Positions 18,509 through 27,308 of a DNA stretch of 64,000 nucleotides are shown here, piece by piece. Every line of letters starts with the position of its first letter. Within the stretch, counting starts at the first letter, position 1. Where the stretch lies: NCBI RefSeq assembly GCF_006861675.1, contig NZ_SGJB01000001.1:205045-269044 (forward strand), in the 5' to 3' direction. Position numbers and translations under genes: made by a program. The notes under the pieces were generated by a model that saw nothing but the letters and a program-made list of their open reading frames with translations, had not been told where the DNA came from and ran no database searches. The stretch comes from Peptacetobacter hominis. GTDB taxonomy: Bacteria > Bacillota > Clostridia > Peptostreptococcales > Peptostreptococcaceae.

Positions 18509-19897
18509 ATGGAAAATATAGATGATTTAATAAAAAAACAGGATGAATATTTTAAATCAGGAAAAACACTTGATATTAAATTTAGAATTGATATGTTAGA
18601 TAAGTTATATAGTTCGGTTGAAAAAGATGAGGAAAAATTGGCAGAGGCAGTTTATATGGATTTCAAAAAGCCAATTCGGGAAACTTTTATTACAGAGATA
18701 GAGCCAATTAAATCAGAGATAAAAAGCATGATAAAAAATATAAAAAAATGGAGCAGAGTGGAAAAAACAGGAATGGATATGATAAATCCATTTTCTAAAA
18801 ATCGTATATATAAACAACCATACGGGAAAGTACTTATAATATCACCTTGGAATTATCCGATACAGCTGTCAATTATACCGCTAATAGGGAGTATTGCAGC
18901 AGGAAATTGTTCCATTGTAAAAATGTCTGAATATGCACTTAATACAGCGAAAGTAGTAAAAAGAATTATAGAAAAAATTTATAAACCTGAATTTGTGAGT
19001 GTTTTCTATGGTGAATCAGATGAAAGCGAAAAACTTCTGAATTCTGATGTAGACTATATATTCTTTACGGGAAGTCCACAAATAGGAGCTCTAGTGGCTG
19101 AATCTGCAGGAAAAAGACTTATACCATATACACTTGAACTTGGAGGGAAAAGTCCTTGTATAATAGATGAAACTGCGGATATATCGTCAGCAGCAAGGAA
19201 AATAATATGGGGAAAACTGATAAATTCCGGTCAGACATGCGTTGCTCCCGATTATGTAATTGTAGAAGAATCGGTGTACTCTGAATTTGTGAAACAGTGT
19301 ATAAAATTTATAAACATATTTTATGGTGACAACCCTATTATGTCAGAGAGTTACGCAGGTATAATCAACAAAAGAAATTTTGATAGGATTTTAAAACTTA
19401 TAGAAAATGAAAATATTATCTATGGTGGAAATTATAATTCAGAAATTCTGAAAATAGAACCTACTATTGTAAATATAGAAAATATGGATTCGGAAATTAT
19501 GAGACAGGAAATCTTTGGGCCTATCTTGCCGGTCATAAAATATAAAAGAAAAAACGAAATATATGAAATCATAGATAAAAACAGAAATCCATTGGCACTT
19601 TATATTTTTACTACTGATGTACAGTTTGAAAAAAATATAATAAAAAATGTATCATTTGGCGGGGGATGTGTAAATGATACAATAATACATTGCACTATGA
19701 ATAATATGCCGTTTGGAGGAATAGGAAAAAGTGGTATAGGATCATATCATGGAAAATATAGCTTTGAAACTTTTTCTCATAAAAAGTCTATTGTAAAATC
19801 AGTTTCATTATCAGAAATAAAATTAAAATATCCTCCATATACGAAAGAAAAATCAGACAAAATAAGAAAAATGATGAAACTGGCAAGGTGGAAATAA
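18509..19897 (+). CDS. Aldehyde dehydrogenase (class 3 / YwdH type)
   Basis: A 462-residue NAD(P)-dependent aldehyde dehydrogenase. Landmarks are SPWNYPIQL (residues 112-120), the FTGSP motif of the nucleotide fold (186-190), the general base Glu210 in LELGGKSP and the catalytic Cys244 in SGQTCVAPDY, followed by EIFGPILPV and the end MPFGGIGKSGIGSYHGKYSFETF. The short length and C-terminal region match the class 3 group that oxidises medium- and long-chain aldehydes; substrate cannot be told from sequence. ATG follows AGGAGGAATTT. It lies between terminators and is probably monocistronic. Confidence 0.93.
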   Translation: MENIDDLIKKQDEYFKSGKTLDIKFRIDMLDKLYSSVEKDEEKLAEAVYMDFKKPIRETFITEIEPIKSEIKSMIKNIKKWSRVEKTGMDMINPFSKNRIYKQPYGKVLIISPWNYPIQLSIIPLIGSIAAGNCSIVKMSEYALNTAKVVKRIIEKIYKPEFVSVFYGESDESEKLLNSDVDYIFFTGSPQIGALVAESAGKRLIPYTLELGGKSPCIIDETADISSAARKIIWGKLINSGQTCVAPDYVIVEESVYSEFVKQCIKFINIFYGDNPIMSESYAGIINKRNFDRILKLIENENIIYGGNYNSEILKIEPTIVNIENMDSEIMRQEIFGPILPVIKYKRKNEIYEIIDKNRNPLALYIFTTDVQFEKNIIKNVSFGGGCVNDTIIHCTMNNMPFGGIGKSGIGSYHGKYSFETFSHKKSIVKSVSLSEIKLKYPPYTKEKSDKIRKMMKLARWK

Positions 19898-19978
19898 ATA
19901 TATTATATATTAAAATAAAAGTTGACTCCATATAATATATATGATAGTTTTGAATATGTCAGAAAAAGGAGGTAGACA

Positions 19979-20347
19979 ATGAAAGTTTTTAATCAGCTTG
20001 CAGTGATATTAGGAATATGGGCAATAGGGGAATATATAAGCTCTTTAATTTCGGGATTTATAGCTATACCGGGAAGCATAATAGGGATGTTGTTGCTTTT
20101 TATAATGCTTCAGACAAAAGTAATAAGTATAGAAAGTGTAGATAGTATATCTTCATTTTTCCTTGATAATATGGCACTTTTCTTTGTGCCTGCCGGTGTA
20201 TCTCTTATAACATCATTAGATATTATAAAAAGTAATATAATAGTACTTATAGCAACAATATTTATAACTACAGTAATAGTAATGTGGGTTACAGGAATTG
20301 TAGTTGAAGTTATGATGAGTCGAAAGGAGGGAAAAAAGAATGTATAA
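19979..20347 (+). CDS. lrgA: CidA/LrgA-family membrane protein
   Basis: A 122-residue protein with four membrane segments. The pattern GFIAIPGSIIGMLLLFIML, followed by FLDNMALFFVPAGVSLI, is diagnostic for the CidA/LrgA holin-like family. Members are proposed to control murein hydrolase export or to move small organic acids such as pyruvate. ATG follows AAAGGAGGTAGACA. lrgB overlaps its last 8 bases, so the pair is cotranslated. A weak promoter (TTGACT about 50 bases upstream) is possible. Confidence 0.9.
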   Translation: MKVFNQLAVILGIWAIGEYISSLISGFIAIPGSIIGMLLLFIMLQTKVISIESVDSISSFFLDNMALFFVPAGVSLITSLDIIKSNIIVLIATIFITTVIVMWVTGIVVEVMMSRKEGKKNV

Positions 20348-21032
20348 TATTTTTGAAACACCAATATTTGGACTTATAGTTACAATACTTTTTTATAATA
20401 TGGGAAGATATATACAAAGAAAAACAGGAAATCCTGTATTTAATCCGCTTCTTATAGCAATTCTTTCTATAATAATTTTTCTGAGTATATTTCATATACC
20501 ATATAAGGCATATAAAATCGGTGGAGATAGTATAAATTTTTTCCTGGGACCTACAACAATAGTTTTAGCAGTTCCACTTTATAAGCAGTTTGAACTTTTC
20601 AGAAAAAATATGGTTGAAATAATTTCAGGTATTATAGTTGGTGTTGCAGCTTCATTTGTATCAGTAAAAATTATGGGACTGCTTTTCAATACAGAGCAGA
20701 ATATGATAAATTCACTTTTCCCTAAATCAATAACTACACCGATGGGAATATCTCTGGCTAATACACTTGGAGGTATAGAATCAATAACTGTTGTTGCAAT
20801 AATATGTACAGGAATATTAGGAGCAATCATATCGCCAATAGTATTCAGATTTGGAAAGATAAAGCATCCAATAGCGAGAGGTATAGCTCTTGGGACATCT
20901 TCTCATGCGCTGGGAACGACAAAAGCAATCGAAATGGGAGAAGTTGAAGGAGCAATGAGTGGTTTATCAATAGGTATATCGGGAACACTTACAGTAATAC
21001 TTATACCTATAATACTGAGATTTATGCGGTAA
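20340..21032 (+). CDS. lrgB: LrgB-family membrane protein
   Basis: A 230-residue protein with about eight hydrophobic segments. The LrgB hallmarks are FNPLLIAI near the N-terminus, FFLGPTTIVLAVPLYKQ, SITTPMGISLA, and GTSSHALGTTKAIEMGEVEGAMSGL cut here into its conserved parts. LrgB acts with LrgA. The ATG is inside the end of lrgA and has its own AAAGGAGGG. There is no LytTR or LysR-type regulator nearby, unlike the arrangements in Staphylococcus and Bacillus. No clear terminator follows. Confidence 0.9.
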   Translation: MYNIFETPIFGLIVTILFYNMGRYIQRKTGNPVFNPLLIAILSIIIFLSIFHIPYKAYKIGGDSINFFLGPTTIVLAVPLYKQFELFRKNMVEIISGIIVGVAASFVSVKIMGLLFNTEQNMINSLFPKSITTPMGISLANTLGGIESITVVAIICTGILGAIISPIVFRFGKIKHPIARGIALGTSSHALGTTKAIEMGEVEGAMSGLSIGISGTLTVILIPIILRFMR

Positions 21033-21332
21033 ATATTTCAAAAAAATAAAAACACAATAAAAATAAAAAATGTAAATATTATAGTTTTTATAATTCATAA
21101 AAATGAAATAAAGGATAAAAATAATTCATAAATACGTCACTTATGCAACAAAAACAAGCTCTAATGCAGGAATTAAAAAAGATATTCCAATTTACTCATA
21201 AAAAAGAAAATAATCCTAAATTAAAGTTAATATAAAAGCTGTATATTAACACAATTACAAAATAAAAAATACTAGACAAAATGTCTGAATGGATTATAAT
21301 ATATGATGTAAAAACAATTTGGAGGGAAAAAA
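21033..21332. other. AT-rich intergenic region with a promoter at its end
   Basis: This 300-base stretch has stops in all frames and no terminator for lrgB that I can see. The only support for function is TAGACA (21273-21278) and TATAAT (21295-21300) with a 16-base spacer, overlapped by a small inverted repeat AGACA-AAA-TGTCT (21274-21286). These lie about 35 bases before the yitT-type gene. Confidence 0.5.
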
Positions 21333-22202
21333 ATGAGTGAAGTCAAAGATACTCTTAAAGAATATCCCAGTCTAAGATTCGGAGCGATGCTTCTGGGAAT
21401 GTTGATAACATCTATAGGAGTAAATGGATTTTTAAGACCAGCACATCTTCTTAGTGGGGGAGCTACCGGAATATCTACAGCCATAAACTATCTTACAGGA
21501 ATTAATATAGGTCTTCTTACATTTATTGTAAATATGCCGGTATTTATACTTGGATTTATATATCTTGAGAAGGAATTCTGTATTCTTAGCCTTATAAACA
21601 TGGCAATATTTTCTTTTATGCTTGGTATAACATCAGATGTATCACAGATTATACCAATACAGAATGATGTAATTCTTCAGGCTATATATGGAGGACTGCT
21701 TTCTGGAGCTGGGGTAGGACTTGTATTTAGAACAAAGGCATCTACAGGCGGAACAGATATAATTGCAGCCATACTGAAAGTAAAAAGAAATATAGAAATG
21801 AAGGACACAACAATGGCAATAAATGCCGTAATAATATTTGTCGGAAGTTTTCTGTTTGGACTTGATCTTGCACTTTATACACTTATCAGTATATTCATGA
21901 ACGTTACTACAATGAACTTCGTAAAAGATGCTATGAACTCTCAGAAAGCTGTTATGATAGTTTCTGATAACTACGATGAAATAGCTGAGCATATAATGCA
22001 GGAAATCGTAAGAGGTGTCACATTCCTTGAAGCAGAAGGTGCGTATACACACAATAAAAAGAGAATAATATATACAGTGGTTTCTACTAATGAGATTCCA
22101 AAAATAAAGGAAATATCTCTGAAATATGATAATAAGGCTTTTATATCAGTCAATGATATAACAGAGGTAAAAGGTAGAGGTTTCAAAGCAAAAGATTTAT
22201 AA
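21333..22202 (+). CDS. YitT-family membrane protein (DUF161 + DUF2179)
   Basis: A 289-residue protein. Residues about 15-200 hold five to six membrane segments with YitT-type motifs (GFLRPAHLLSGGATGISTAI, and FRTKASTGGTDIIA), and the last 80 residues form the soluble DUF2179 domain (GVTFLEAEGAYTHNKKRIIY). Function is unknown for the family. ATG follows TTGGAGGG. A second, shorter YitT-type protein without the DUF2179 domain is at 55411-56025. Confidence 0.9.
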   Translation: MSEVKDTLKEYPSLRFGAMLLGMLITSIGVNGFLRPAHLLSGGATGISTAINYLTGINIGLLTFIVNMPVFILGFIYLEKEFCILSLINMAIFSFMLGITSDVSQIIPIQNDVILQAIYGGLLSGAGVGLVFRTKASTGGTDIIAAILKVKRNIEMKDTTMAINAVIIFVGSFLFGLDLALYTLISIFMNVTTMNFVKDAMNSQKAVMIVSDNYDEIAEHIMQEIVRGVTFLEAEGAYTHNKKRIIYTVVSTNEIPKIKEISLKYDNKAFISVNDITEVKGRGFKAKDL

Positions 22203-22207
22203 TATAT

Positions 22208-22235
22208 GACCGGTTTTATAGCCGGTCTTTTTATA
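22208..22235 (+). terminator. Rho-independent terminator
   Basis: GACCGG and CCGGTC form the stem with an eight-base loop, followed by TTTTTAT. Confidence 0.75.
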
Positions 22236-22323
22236 TTTTAAGAAATATTTATGCTATCTTTTTTATGTATGATATAATATAAGCAGATTAAAAAGATTTT
22301 ATGCCGATAACGGAGGGACAGAA

Positions 22324-23484
22324 ATGGAATTACCTAGAAGATATAAAGATATTTTTAATAGATATGTGTCAGAGATAAAAAAGGTTGAGAAAATAATAAA
22401 AGGATTTGATTCTAAAAAAGAAAAGCTTATAAAAAACGAAGTATATGCAACAGAGTTTGAAATAAATGAGATAGAAATGCAATGGAAATTGTATGAAGAT
22501 GAAATGGAAAAAGATATGGAAAATTTCAGAGAATCCGAATTTTATACTGAAGAACAGTATGAACCTGAGAATAAAACTGATTATAGTGATATAGAAAATC
22601 TGATTGAAGATGATTATGGTCTTGATGAGGAGGATATAAACAAGGCATTTGAACTGTTAAACGATAATGAGGATTCATTTGAGGACGATGTAAATATTTC
22701 CGGCGATATAAAATATAATGAAGAGATGTTTGACGATGATATATTAGAAGCAATGAGAGAAAGTGCTGACGGAAATATAGAGTACGATGATGATTACTAT
22801 TTTGAAGATGAGAGAGAATACGGTATGGATATGGAAATAGATGTCAGCATGCCTAATGTTGAAAGCAAAAATGTAAAACCTGTAGATAGAATATATAAGT
22901 TCACAAATGGTGATATATATATAGGAAAGATGATAAATAATAGAATGCAGGGAGTAGGAAACTATATATTCCATTCTGATAGAGAAGTGAAAAATGAGTA
23001 TATAGGCGAATTTAGAAACGGTTTAAGATACGGAAAGGGAATATATATGTTCTCAAATGGAGATGAATATATAGGTAATTTCAGAAATGAAATGGCAAAT
23101 GGAATAGGAAGAATGCTTTATAAAAATGGTGCGGAATATATAGGAGAATGGACAAACAGTAGAAAAAATGGATATGGATTCTACCAGTGGGAAACAGGAG
23201 AAGTATATATAGGAGAATTTAAAAGAGGAAAGTTCAATGGAAGAGGAATATGCTATGCTTCTGATGGACAGATTATGTATGACGGTACATGGAAAAACAA
23301 CCAGATTCACGGGAAAGGAAGATTTTTCTGGGGAGACGGAAGAAGATACGAAGGGGATTTTGTTGAAGGAAGAAAACATGGTGAAGGAACCTTCTATTTT
23401 GAAGATGATGTAATTTATGAAGGAACATGGGAAAATGATGAACCTATAATATTTGGAATGAAATTTGATGAGATATTTAAATAA
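22324..23484 (+). CDS. MORN-repeat protein with acidic N-terminal half
   Basis: A 386-residue protein in two parts. The first 190 residues are hydrophilic, very rich in Asp and Glu and probably helical or disordered. Residues about 190-375 are about eight MORN repeats of roughly 23 residues, each shaped like YIGEFRNGLRYGKGIYMFSNG. MORN repeats form an elongated beta sheet that binds proteins or lipids. There is no signal peptide or membrane segment, so it should be cytoplasmic. I cannot assign a role. An extended -10 (TGATATAAT, 22270-22278) lies upstream, the ATG follows CGGAGGGA, and a terminator follows. Confidence 0.88.
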   Translation: MELPRRYKDIFNRYVSEIKKVEKIIKGFDSKKEKLIKNEVYATEFEINEIEMQWKLYEDEMEKDMENFRESEFYTEEQYEPENKTDYSDIENLIEDDYGLDEEDINKAFELLNDNEDSFEDDVNISGDIKYNEEMFDDDILEAMRESADGNIEYDDDYYFEDEREYGMDMEIDVSMPNVESKNVKPVDRIYKFTNGDIYIGKMINNRMQGVGNYIFHSDREVKNEYIGEFRNGLRYGKGIYMFSNGDEYIGNFRNEMANGIGRMLYKNGAEYIGEWTNSRKNGYGFYQWETGEVYIGEFKRGKFNGRGICYASDGQIMYDGTWKNNQIHGKGRFFWGDGRRYEGDFVEGRKHGEGTFYFEDDVIYEGTWENDEPIIFGMKFDEIFK

Positions 23485-23494
23485 AAATATAGTT

Positions 23495-23541
23495 GAGCTC
23501 TACAGAAAAATTATGTTTATATCTGTAGAGCTCTTTTTTTA
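23495..23541 (+). terminator. Rho-independent terminator after the MORN gene
   Basis: GAGCTCTACAG and CTGTAGAGCTC form an 11-bp perfect stem with a 17-base loop, followed by seven T. Confidence 0.82.
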
Positions 23542-23632
23542 TTATTTATTATAAATTAAGTGTATATATAAAAAATCTATTTATAAAAGCAAAATCATAT
23601 AAAAAAACTATAATAAATACAACAAAACACAA

Positions 23633-23662
23633 TTGAAAATTAATTTATTAATATGATATTAT
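23633..23662 (+). promoter_or_regulatory. Promoter of the metNIQ-type operon
   Basis: TTGAAA (23633-23638) and an extended -10 TGATATTAT (23654-23662) with an 18-base spacer. The leader is only about 60 bases, with a small TGTAAA/TTTACA hairpin, and shows no riboswitch I recognise. Confidence 0.6.
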
Positions 23663-23731
23663 AAAAAAGTAATATGTAAAAAACTACATGTATTTACAAA
23701 CGTCTAAAAGTCTGAATTTATAGGGGGATTA

Positions 23732-24742
23732 ATGGTGATAAAAATATCAGGATTAAAAAAGAAATTTGATAATCTAGAAGTTTTGAAAAATATAAATCTT
23801 ACCATAGAAGATGGCGATATTTATGGGTTGGTAGGCAGAAGTGGAGCTGGAAAATCAACACTATTACGTTGCATAAATGGACTTACTGATTATCAAGAGG
23901 GAAGTCTTACAGTAGATGGTAAAGAAGTAAAGAATTTTTCTTCATATGAGATGAGAGAATTTAGAAGAGGAATGGGAATGATTTTTCAACAATTTTCACT
24001 TTTGAATAGAAAAACAGTATATCAGAATGTTGCAACACCAATGCAATGTTGGAATTATCCTAAAGATGAAATCGACAGAAAAGTCAAGGAACTTCTTGAA
24101 CTTGTAGGATTAAGTGACAAAATGGATGCTAAACCAAGAAACTTATCTGGTGGTCAGAAGCAAAGAGTTGCTATTGCTCGTGCATTAAGTATGGACTCGA
24201 AAGTATTGCTTTGTGATGAAGCAACATCAGCACTAGATCCAAAAACAACATTATCAATACTTGAATTATTAAAAAAGATAAATAAAGAAAGAGGAATAAC
24301 AATAATAATAGTAACGCATCAGATGGAGGTTGTAAGAAATGCTTGCAACAAAATATCTATTCTTGAGAATGGAGAAATTGCTGCACAAGGTGAGACAAAA
24401 GAAATATTTGCTCAGAGACCTAAGGCGTTACAGAATCTTCTTGGTGAAGAAAGTACGAAACTTCCGAACATAGGAAGAAATATAAGTATAGCTCATTATG
24501 TGAATGATATATCTGATGGAATGCTTATAACAAAAATGTCTTCTGATTTAAATATGACATTCTCTGTAGTTGATGGACAGATACTTAACTATAGTGACGA
24601 CAAATTTGGAACAGTTATAATAAATGTTACAGAAGAACAGTTCCCTGCAATAACTAAATATCTGAATGATAGAAATTATGAATGGAGAGAAATAGTTTCA
24701 TCATTAGAGAAAAGTGAGGTAGAAGACAATGACATTAACTAA
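23732..24742 (+). CDS. metN: Methionine-type ABC importer ATP-binding protein
   Basis: A 336-residue ATPase. Walker A is GRSGAGKST (residues about 38-46), the signature is [16 protein letters not shown] and Walker B is LLCDEATSALDP. After residue about 260 comes a NIL domain (MTFSVVDGQI and FGTVIINVTEEQFPAI), which in MetN binds methionine and shuts the transporter down. The start ATG follows AGGGGG. metI overlaps the end by 14 bases. Architecture is MetN, but the downstream corrinoid and methyltransferase genes suggest the cargo may be a methylated compound instead of, or besides, methionine. Confidence 0.9.
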   Translation: MVIKISGLKKKFDNLEVLKNINLTIEDGDIYGLVGRSGAGKSTLLRCINGLTDYQEGSLTVDGKEVKNFSSYEMREFRRGMGMIFQQFSLLNRKTVYQNVATPMQCWNYPKDEIDRKVKELLELVGLSDKMDAKPRNLSGGQKQRVAIARALSMDSKVLLCDEATSALDPKTTLSILELLKKINKERGITIIIVTHQMEVVRNACNKISILENGEIAAQGETKEIFAQRPKALQNLLGEESTKLPNIGRNISIAHYVNDISDGMLITKMSSDLNMTFSVVDGQILNYSDDKFGTVIINVTEEQFPAITKYLNDRNYEWREIVSSLEKSEVEDNDIN

Positions 24743-25397
24743 TTATACAATGATGGACATATTTAATATGCTTATTGCACCAGCGTTTATAGATACTGTA
24801 AAAATGACTGTTATTTCAGGTGTATTATCTGTTATTTTTGGTTTTATCGTTGGTGTTTTACTTGTCATAACAGAAAAAGGAAATTTATGCCCAATGCCTA
24901 TATTTAATAGAGTACTTGATATAATAGTAAATATTTTGCGATCATTTCCATTTATAATACTTATGATTTCAATAATTCCGCTTACACGTTTGATAGCAGG
25001 CTCATCAATAGGATTAAAGGCAGCACTTGTACCACTAACAGTTGCGGCAACTCCTTTCATGGGAAGAATATTTCAGAATAGCTTAAAAGAGGTAGACCCA
25101 GCGCTTATAGAAGCGGCAAATTCATTTGGTGCATCAAAATTTCAAATTATATTTAAAATAATGCTTAGTGAAGCAGTACCATCTATAATATCTGGAGTTT
25201 GTCTAGGAATAATAAATCTTTTGAATGCAACTGCAATGGCTGGAATTGTTGGGGCTGGTGGTCTTGGAGCAATAGCTCTTACATATGGATACCAAAACTT
25301 CAATATGAAAATAATGTATTCAATCTGTATAATTCTTGTCATACTAGTTGCTGTTATACAGTATTGCAGTGATTTATTGTACAGAAAATTAAAGTAG
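24729..25397 (+). CDS. metI: Methionine-type ABC importer permease
   Basis: A 222-residue permease with five membrane segments. The EAA loop reads EVDPALIEAANSFGASKFQIIFKIMLSEA, shown here only in part: EAANSFGASKFQ around residues 125-136, as in MetI. The N-terminal stretch FIDTVKMTVISGVLSVIFG is family-typical. It pairs with the ATPase encoded just upstream, with which it overlaps by 14 bases. The substrate is set mainly by the lipoprotein encoded next. Confidence 0.9.
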   Translation: MTLTNYTMMDIFNMLIAPAFIDTVKMTVISGVLSVIFGFIVGVLLVITEKGNLCPMPIFNRVLDIIVNILRSFPFIILMISIIPLTRLIAGSSIGLKAALVPLTVAATPFMGRIFQNSLKEVDPALIEAANSFGASKFQIIFKIMLSEAVPSIISGVCLGIINLLNATAMAGIVGAGGLGAIALTYGYQNFNMKIMYSICIILVILVAVIQYCSDLLYRKLK

Positions 25398-25468
25398 AAT
25401 ATGAAAATTAATTTTTAGTTTAATATAAAATTTCACTATAAAATAGACAAATATTAAAGGAGGAAAAA

Positions 25469-26290
25469 ATGAAAAAACTACTAGCAATATTACTTGCATC
25501 ATTAATGAGTTTATCTCTAATGGTAGGATGCTCAAGTAATGGAACATCAGATTCAGAAAAAGAAACGTCTGAAGTAAAAACAATAAAAATAGGGGTAAGA
25601 TCTGATATGGTTGATCAGGTGGAATCAGTACGTCAGCGGGCGCTTGATGGTGGATATGATTTAGATGCTGTAATATTCAATGACAGCGTTCAGCCAAATG
25701 TTGCTTTAGCAGAAGGAAGTATAGATATAAACTGGTATCAGCATGAACCTTATTTATTAAGTTATAATGAGTCAAATGGAACTGATTTAGTCATGATAAA
25801 ACCAAAGACTTTTTATCCTCTATTTGCAATGTATTCTGAAAAATGGAAAAGTCTAGAAGAACTTCCAGACGGTGCGACAATAGGACTTTGTAATGATGCA
25901 ACTAACAAATCTCGTGCATTATTCATGTTACAGGATGAAGGTCTTATAAAATTAGATGAAAGTGTGGAATCTCCAACGGAATTTGATATAAAAGAAAACC
26001 CTCACAAATTTAAATTTATAGAAGCTGAAATGAGTGTGTTACCACAGTCAATAAGCGATTGTGATGCGATATGTCTTGCAGCTGGCCACATGGTAAATGC
26101 AGGAAAATCAATAGATAATCCTTTATGTGAAAGCAAAGATAATGATACATATGCAGTAGGTATGGTTGTAAGAGCTGAAGATAAAGACGCACAGTGGGCA
26201 GCAGATTTAGCAAAACTTGTTCAGTGTGATGAATTAGCCGAATATTTTAAAACTGATAAGCAGGGTACACAGGTTCCAGCATGGGAATAA
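25469..26290 (+). CDS. metQ: MetQ/NlpA-family substrate-binding lipoprotein
   Basis: A 273-residue lipoprotein. A signal peptide ends in the lipobox LMVGC with the lipidated Cys21, then a Ser/Glu-rich linker leads to the NlpA fold (TIKIGVRSDMVDQV, NVALAEGSIDINWYQHEPYL, LEELPDGATIGLCNDATN). In ordinary MetQ proteins the first pocket segment is like GATPGPH and the second like FFQHQPYL; both differ here (RSDMVD and WYQHEPYL). That hints at a cargo other than methionine. ATG follows AAAGGAGG. It ends the ABC operon before a terminator. Confidence 0.85.
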   Translation: MKKLLAILLASLMSLSLMVGCSSNGTSDSEKETSEVKTIKIGVRSDMVDQVESVRQRALDGGYDLDAVIFNDSVQPNVALAEGSIDINWYQHEPYLLSYNESNGTDLVMIKPKTFYPLFAMYSEKWKSLEELPDGATIGLCNDATNKSRALFMLQDEGLIKLDESVESPTEFDIKENPHKFKFIEAEMSVLPQSISDCDAICLAAGHMVNAGKSIDNPLCESKDNDTYAVGMVVRAEDKDAQWAADLAKLVQCDELAEYFKTDKQGTQVPAWE

Positions 26291-26310
26291 AAATATTATA
26301 AGGATATAAA

Positions 26311-26337
26311 AAGGGTAAAAATATTTACCCTTTTTTC
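26311..26337 (+). terminator. Rho-independent terminator after metQ
   Basis: AAGGGTAAA and TTTACCCTT form a short stem around a four-base loop with six T. Some readthrough into the next genes is likely, as they start only 34 bases downstream without a clear promoter. Confidence 0.75.
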
Positions 26338-26370
26338 CATATTGAAGAAAAATATGTGGATGGTGAAAAA

Positions 26371-27282
26371 ATGGAACTTGCAGTAATAACACTTGAAAAA
26401 GTAATGATAATGTGTGTTTTGGCTTTTGTAGGGTTTATATGTTACAAAAGGGGTTTAATAGATGAGGAACAGAATAAAGGTTTATCAGAGCTAGTATTAC
26501 AGGTATTTACACCTATACTTCTTTTTACATCATTACAGCAAGACTTTTCAGAAGAAAGAATAAGAGGATTTATCATATGCGTAATAGTATCTATTGTAGG
26601 CTTTTTTATAAGTTTAATAATAGCGCAGATAGCTTCCTTAAAAGAGAATGATTATAATAAACCAGTTGAACTTGTTGCACTTATATATTCAAACTGTGGA
26701 TTTATAGGGATACCCCTTGTACAAGGTATATTTGGAAGTGAAGGAGTTTTCTATATGTCGGCATTTGTAGCAGTATCTAACTTTCTTATATGGACACACG
26801 CAGTACTTGTAATGTCAGGAAAAGCTGATATAAAATCAATACTATTGTCCTTCAAATCACCTACAATAATATCAATTGTAATAGGAATGATTTTTTTTGT
26901 GATGCAATGGAAACTTCCAAAGTTTGTTATGGATCCTCTTGAAATGTTTGCAGCTGTAAACACACCTCTTGCCATGATGGTTGCGGGTATCAATATAGCA
27001 CAAGAAAACATTCTAAAATTATTGTCACATAGAAGGCTATATTTAATATGTACTCTTAGACTGATTGTTATACCGTTTGTACTACTTATCCTTTTGAAAC
27101 TTACACCAATAAACAAAGTAATCTCACAAGTTGCAATATTAGCAACAGCATGTCCCGCTGGAGTTACCGGAACATTATTTGCTATGAGGTATAATAAAAA
27201 TTCAGGATATGCAACAGAAATCTTTGCGATGACAACAATTCTATCTATACGGACATTGCCGTTTATAATGATATTTTGCTAA
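26371..27282 (+). CDS. AEC-family permease
   Basis: A 303-residue membrane protein of the auxin efflux carrier (AEC) family with about ten segments. Typical parts are QVFTPILLFTSL in the first half, NCGFIGIPLVQGIFGSEGVFYMS in the middle and TPLAMMVAGINIAQ, ATACPAGVTGTLFA near the end. AEC proteins carry small carboxylates, amino acids or auxin-like acids. The ATG at 26371 is preferred; an in-frame GTG 15 bases earlier lacks a ribosome site. It lies between metQ and the first methyltransferase, with 26 bases to the latter, so it may export a demethylated product or import a substrate. Confidence 0.87.
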   Translation: MELAVITLEKVMIMCVLAFVGFICYKRGLIDEEQNKGLSELVLQVFTPILLFTSLQQDFSEERIRGFIICVIVSIVGFFISLIIAQIASLKENDYNKPVELVALIYSNCGFIGIPLVQGIFGSEGVFYMSAFVAVSNFLIWTHAVLVMSGKADIKSILLSFKSPTIISIVIGMIFFVMQWKLPKFVMDPLEMFAAVNTPLAMMVAGINIAQENILKLLSHRRLYLICTLRLIVIPFVLLILLKLTPINKVISQVAILATACPAGVTGTLFAMRYNKNSGYATEIFAMTTILSIRTLPFIMIFC

Positions 27283-27308
27283 TTAAATACATGAAAGGAA
27301 GTATTAAT

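Noticed and set aside
21642..22052. 136-codon reverse frame inside the yitT-type gene
   Set aside because: Very rich in Tyr, Cys and Ser as expected for an antisense frame of AT-rich coding DNA, with no ribosome site. The forward YitT protein explains the stretch.
23663..23731. SAM or other methionine-linked riboswitch before metN
   Set aside because: The leader is only about 60 bases and lacks the conserved cores. Only a small AT-rich hairpin is seen.
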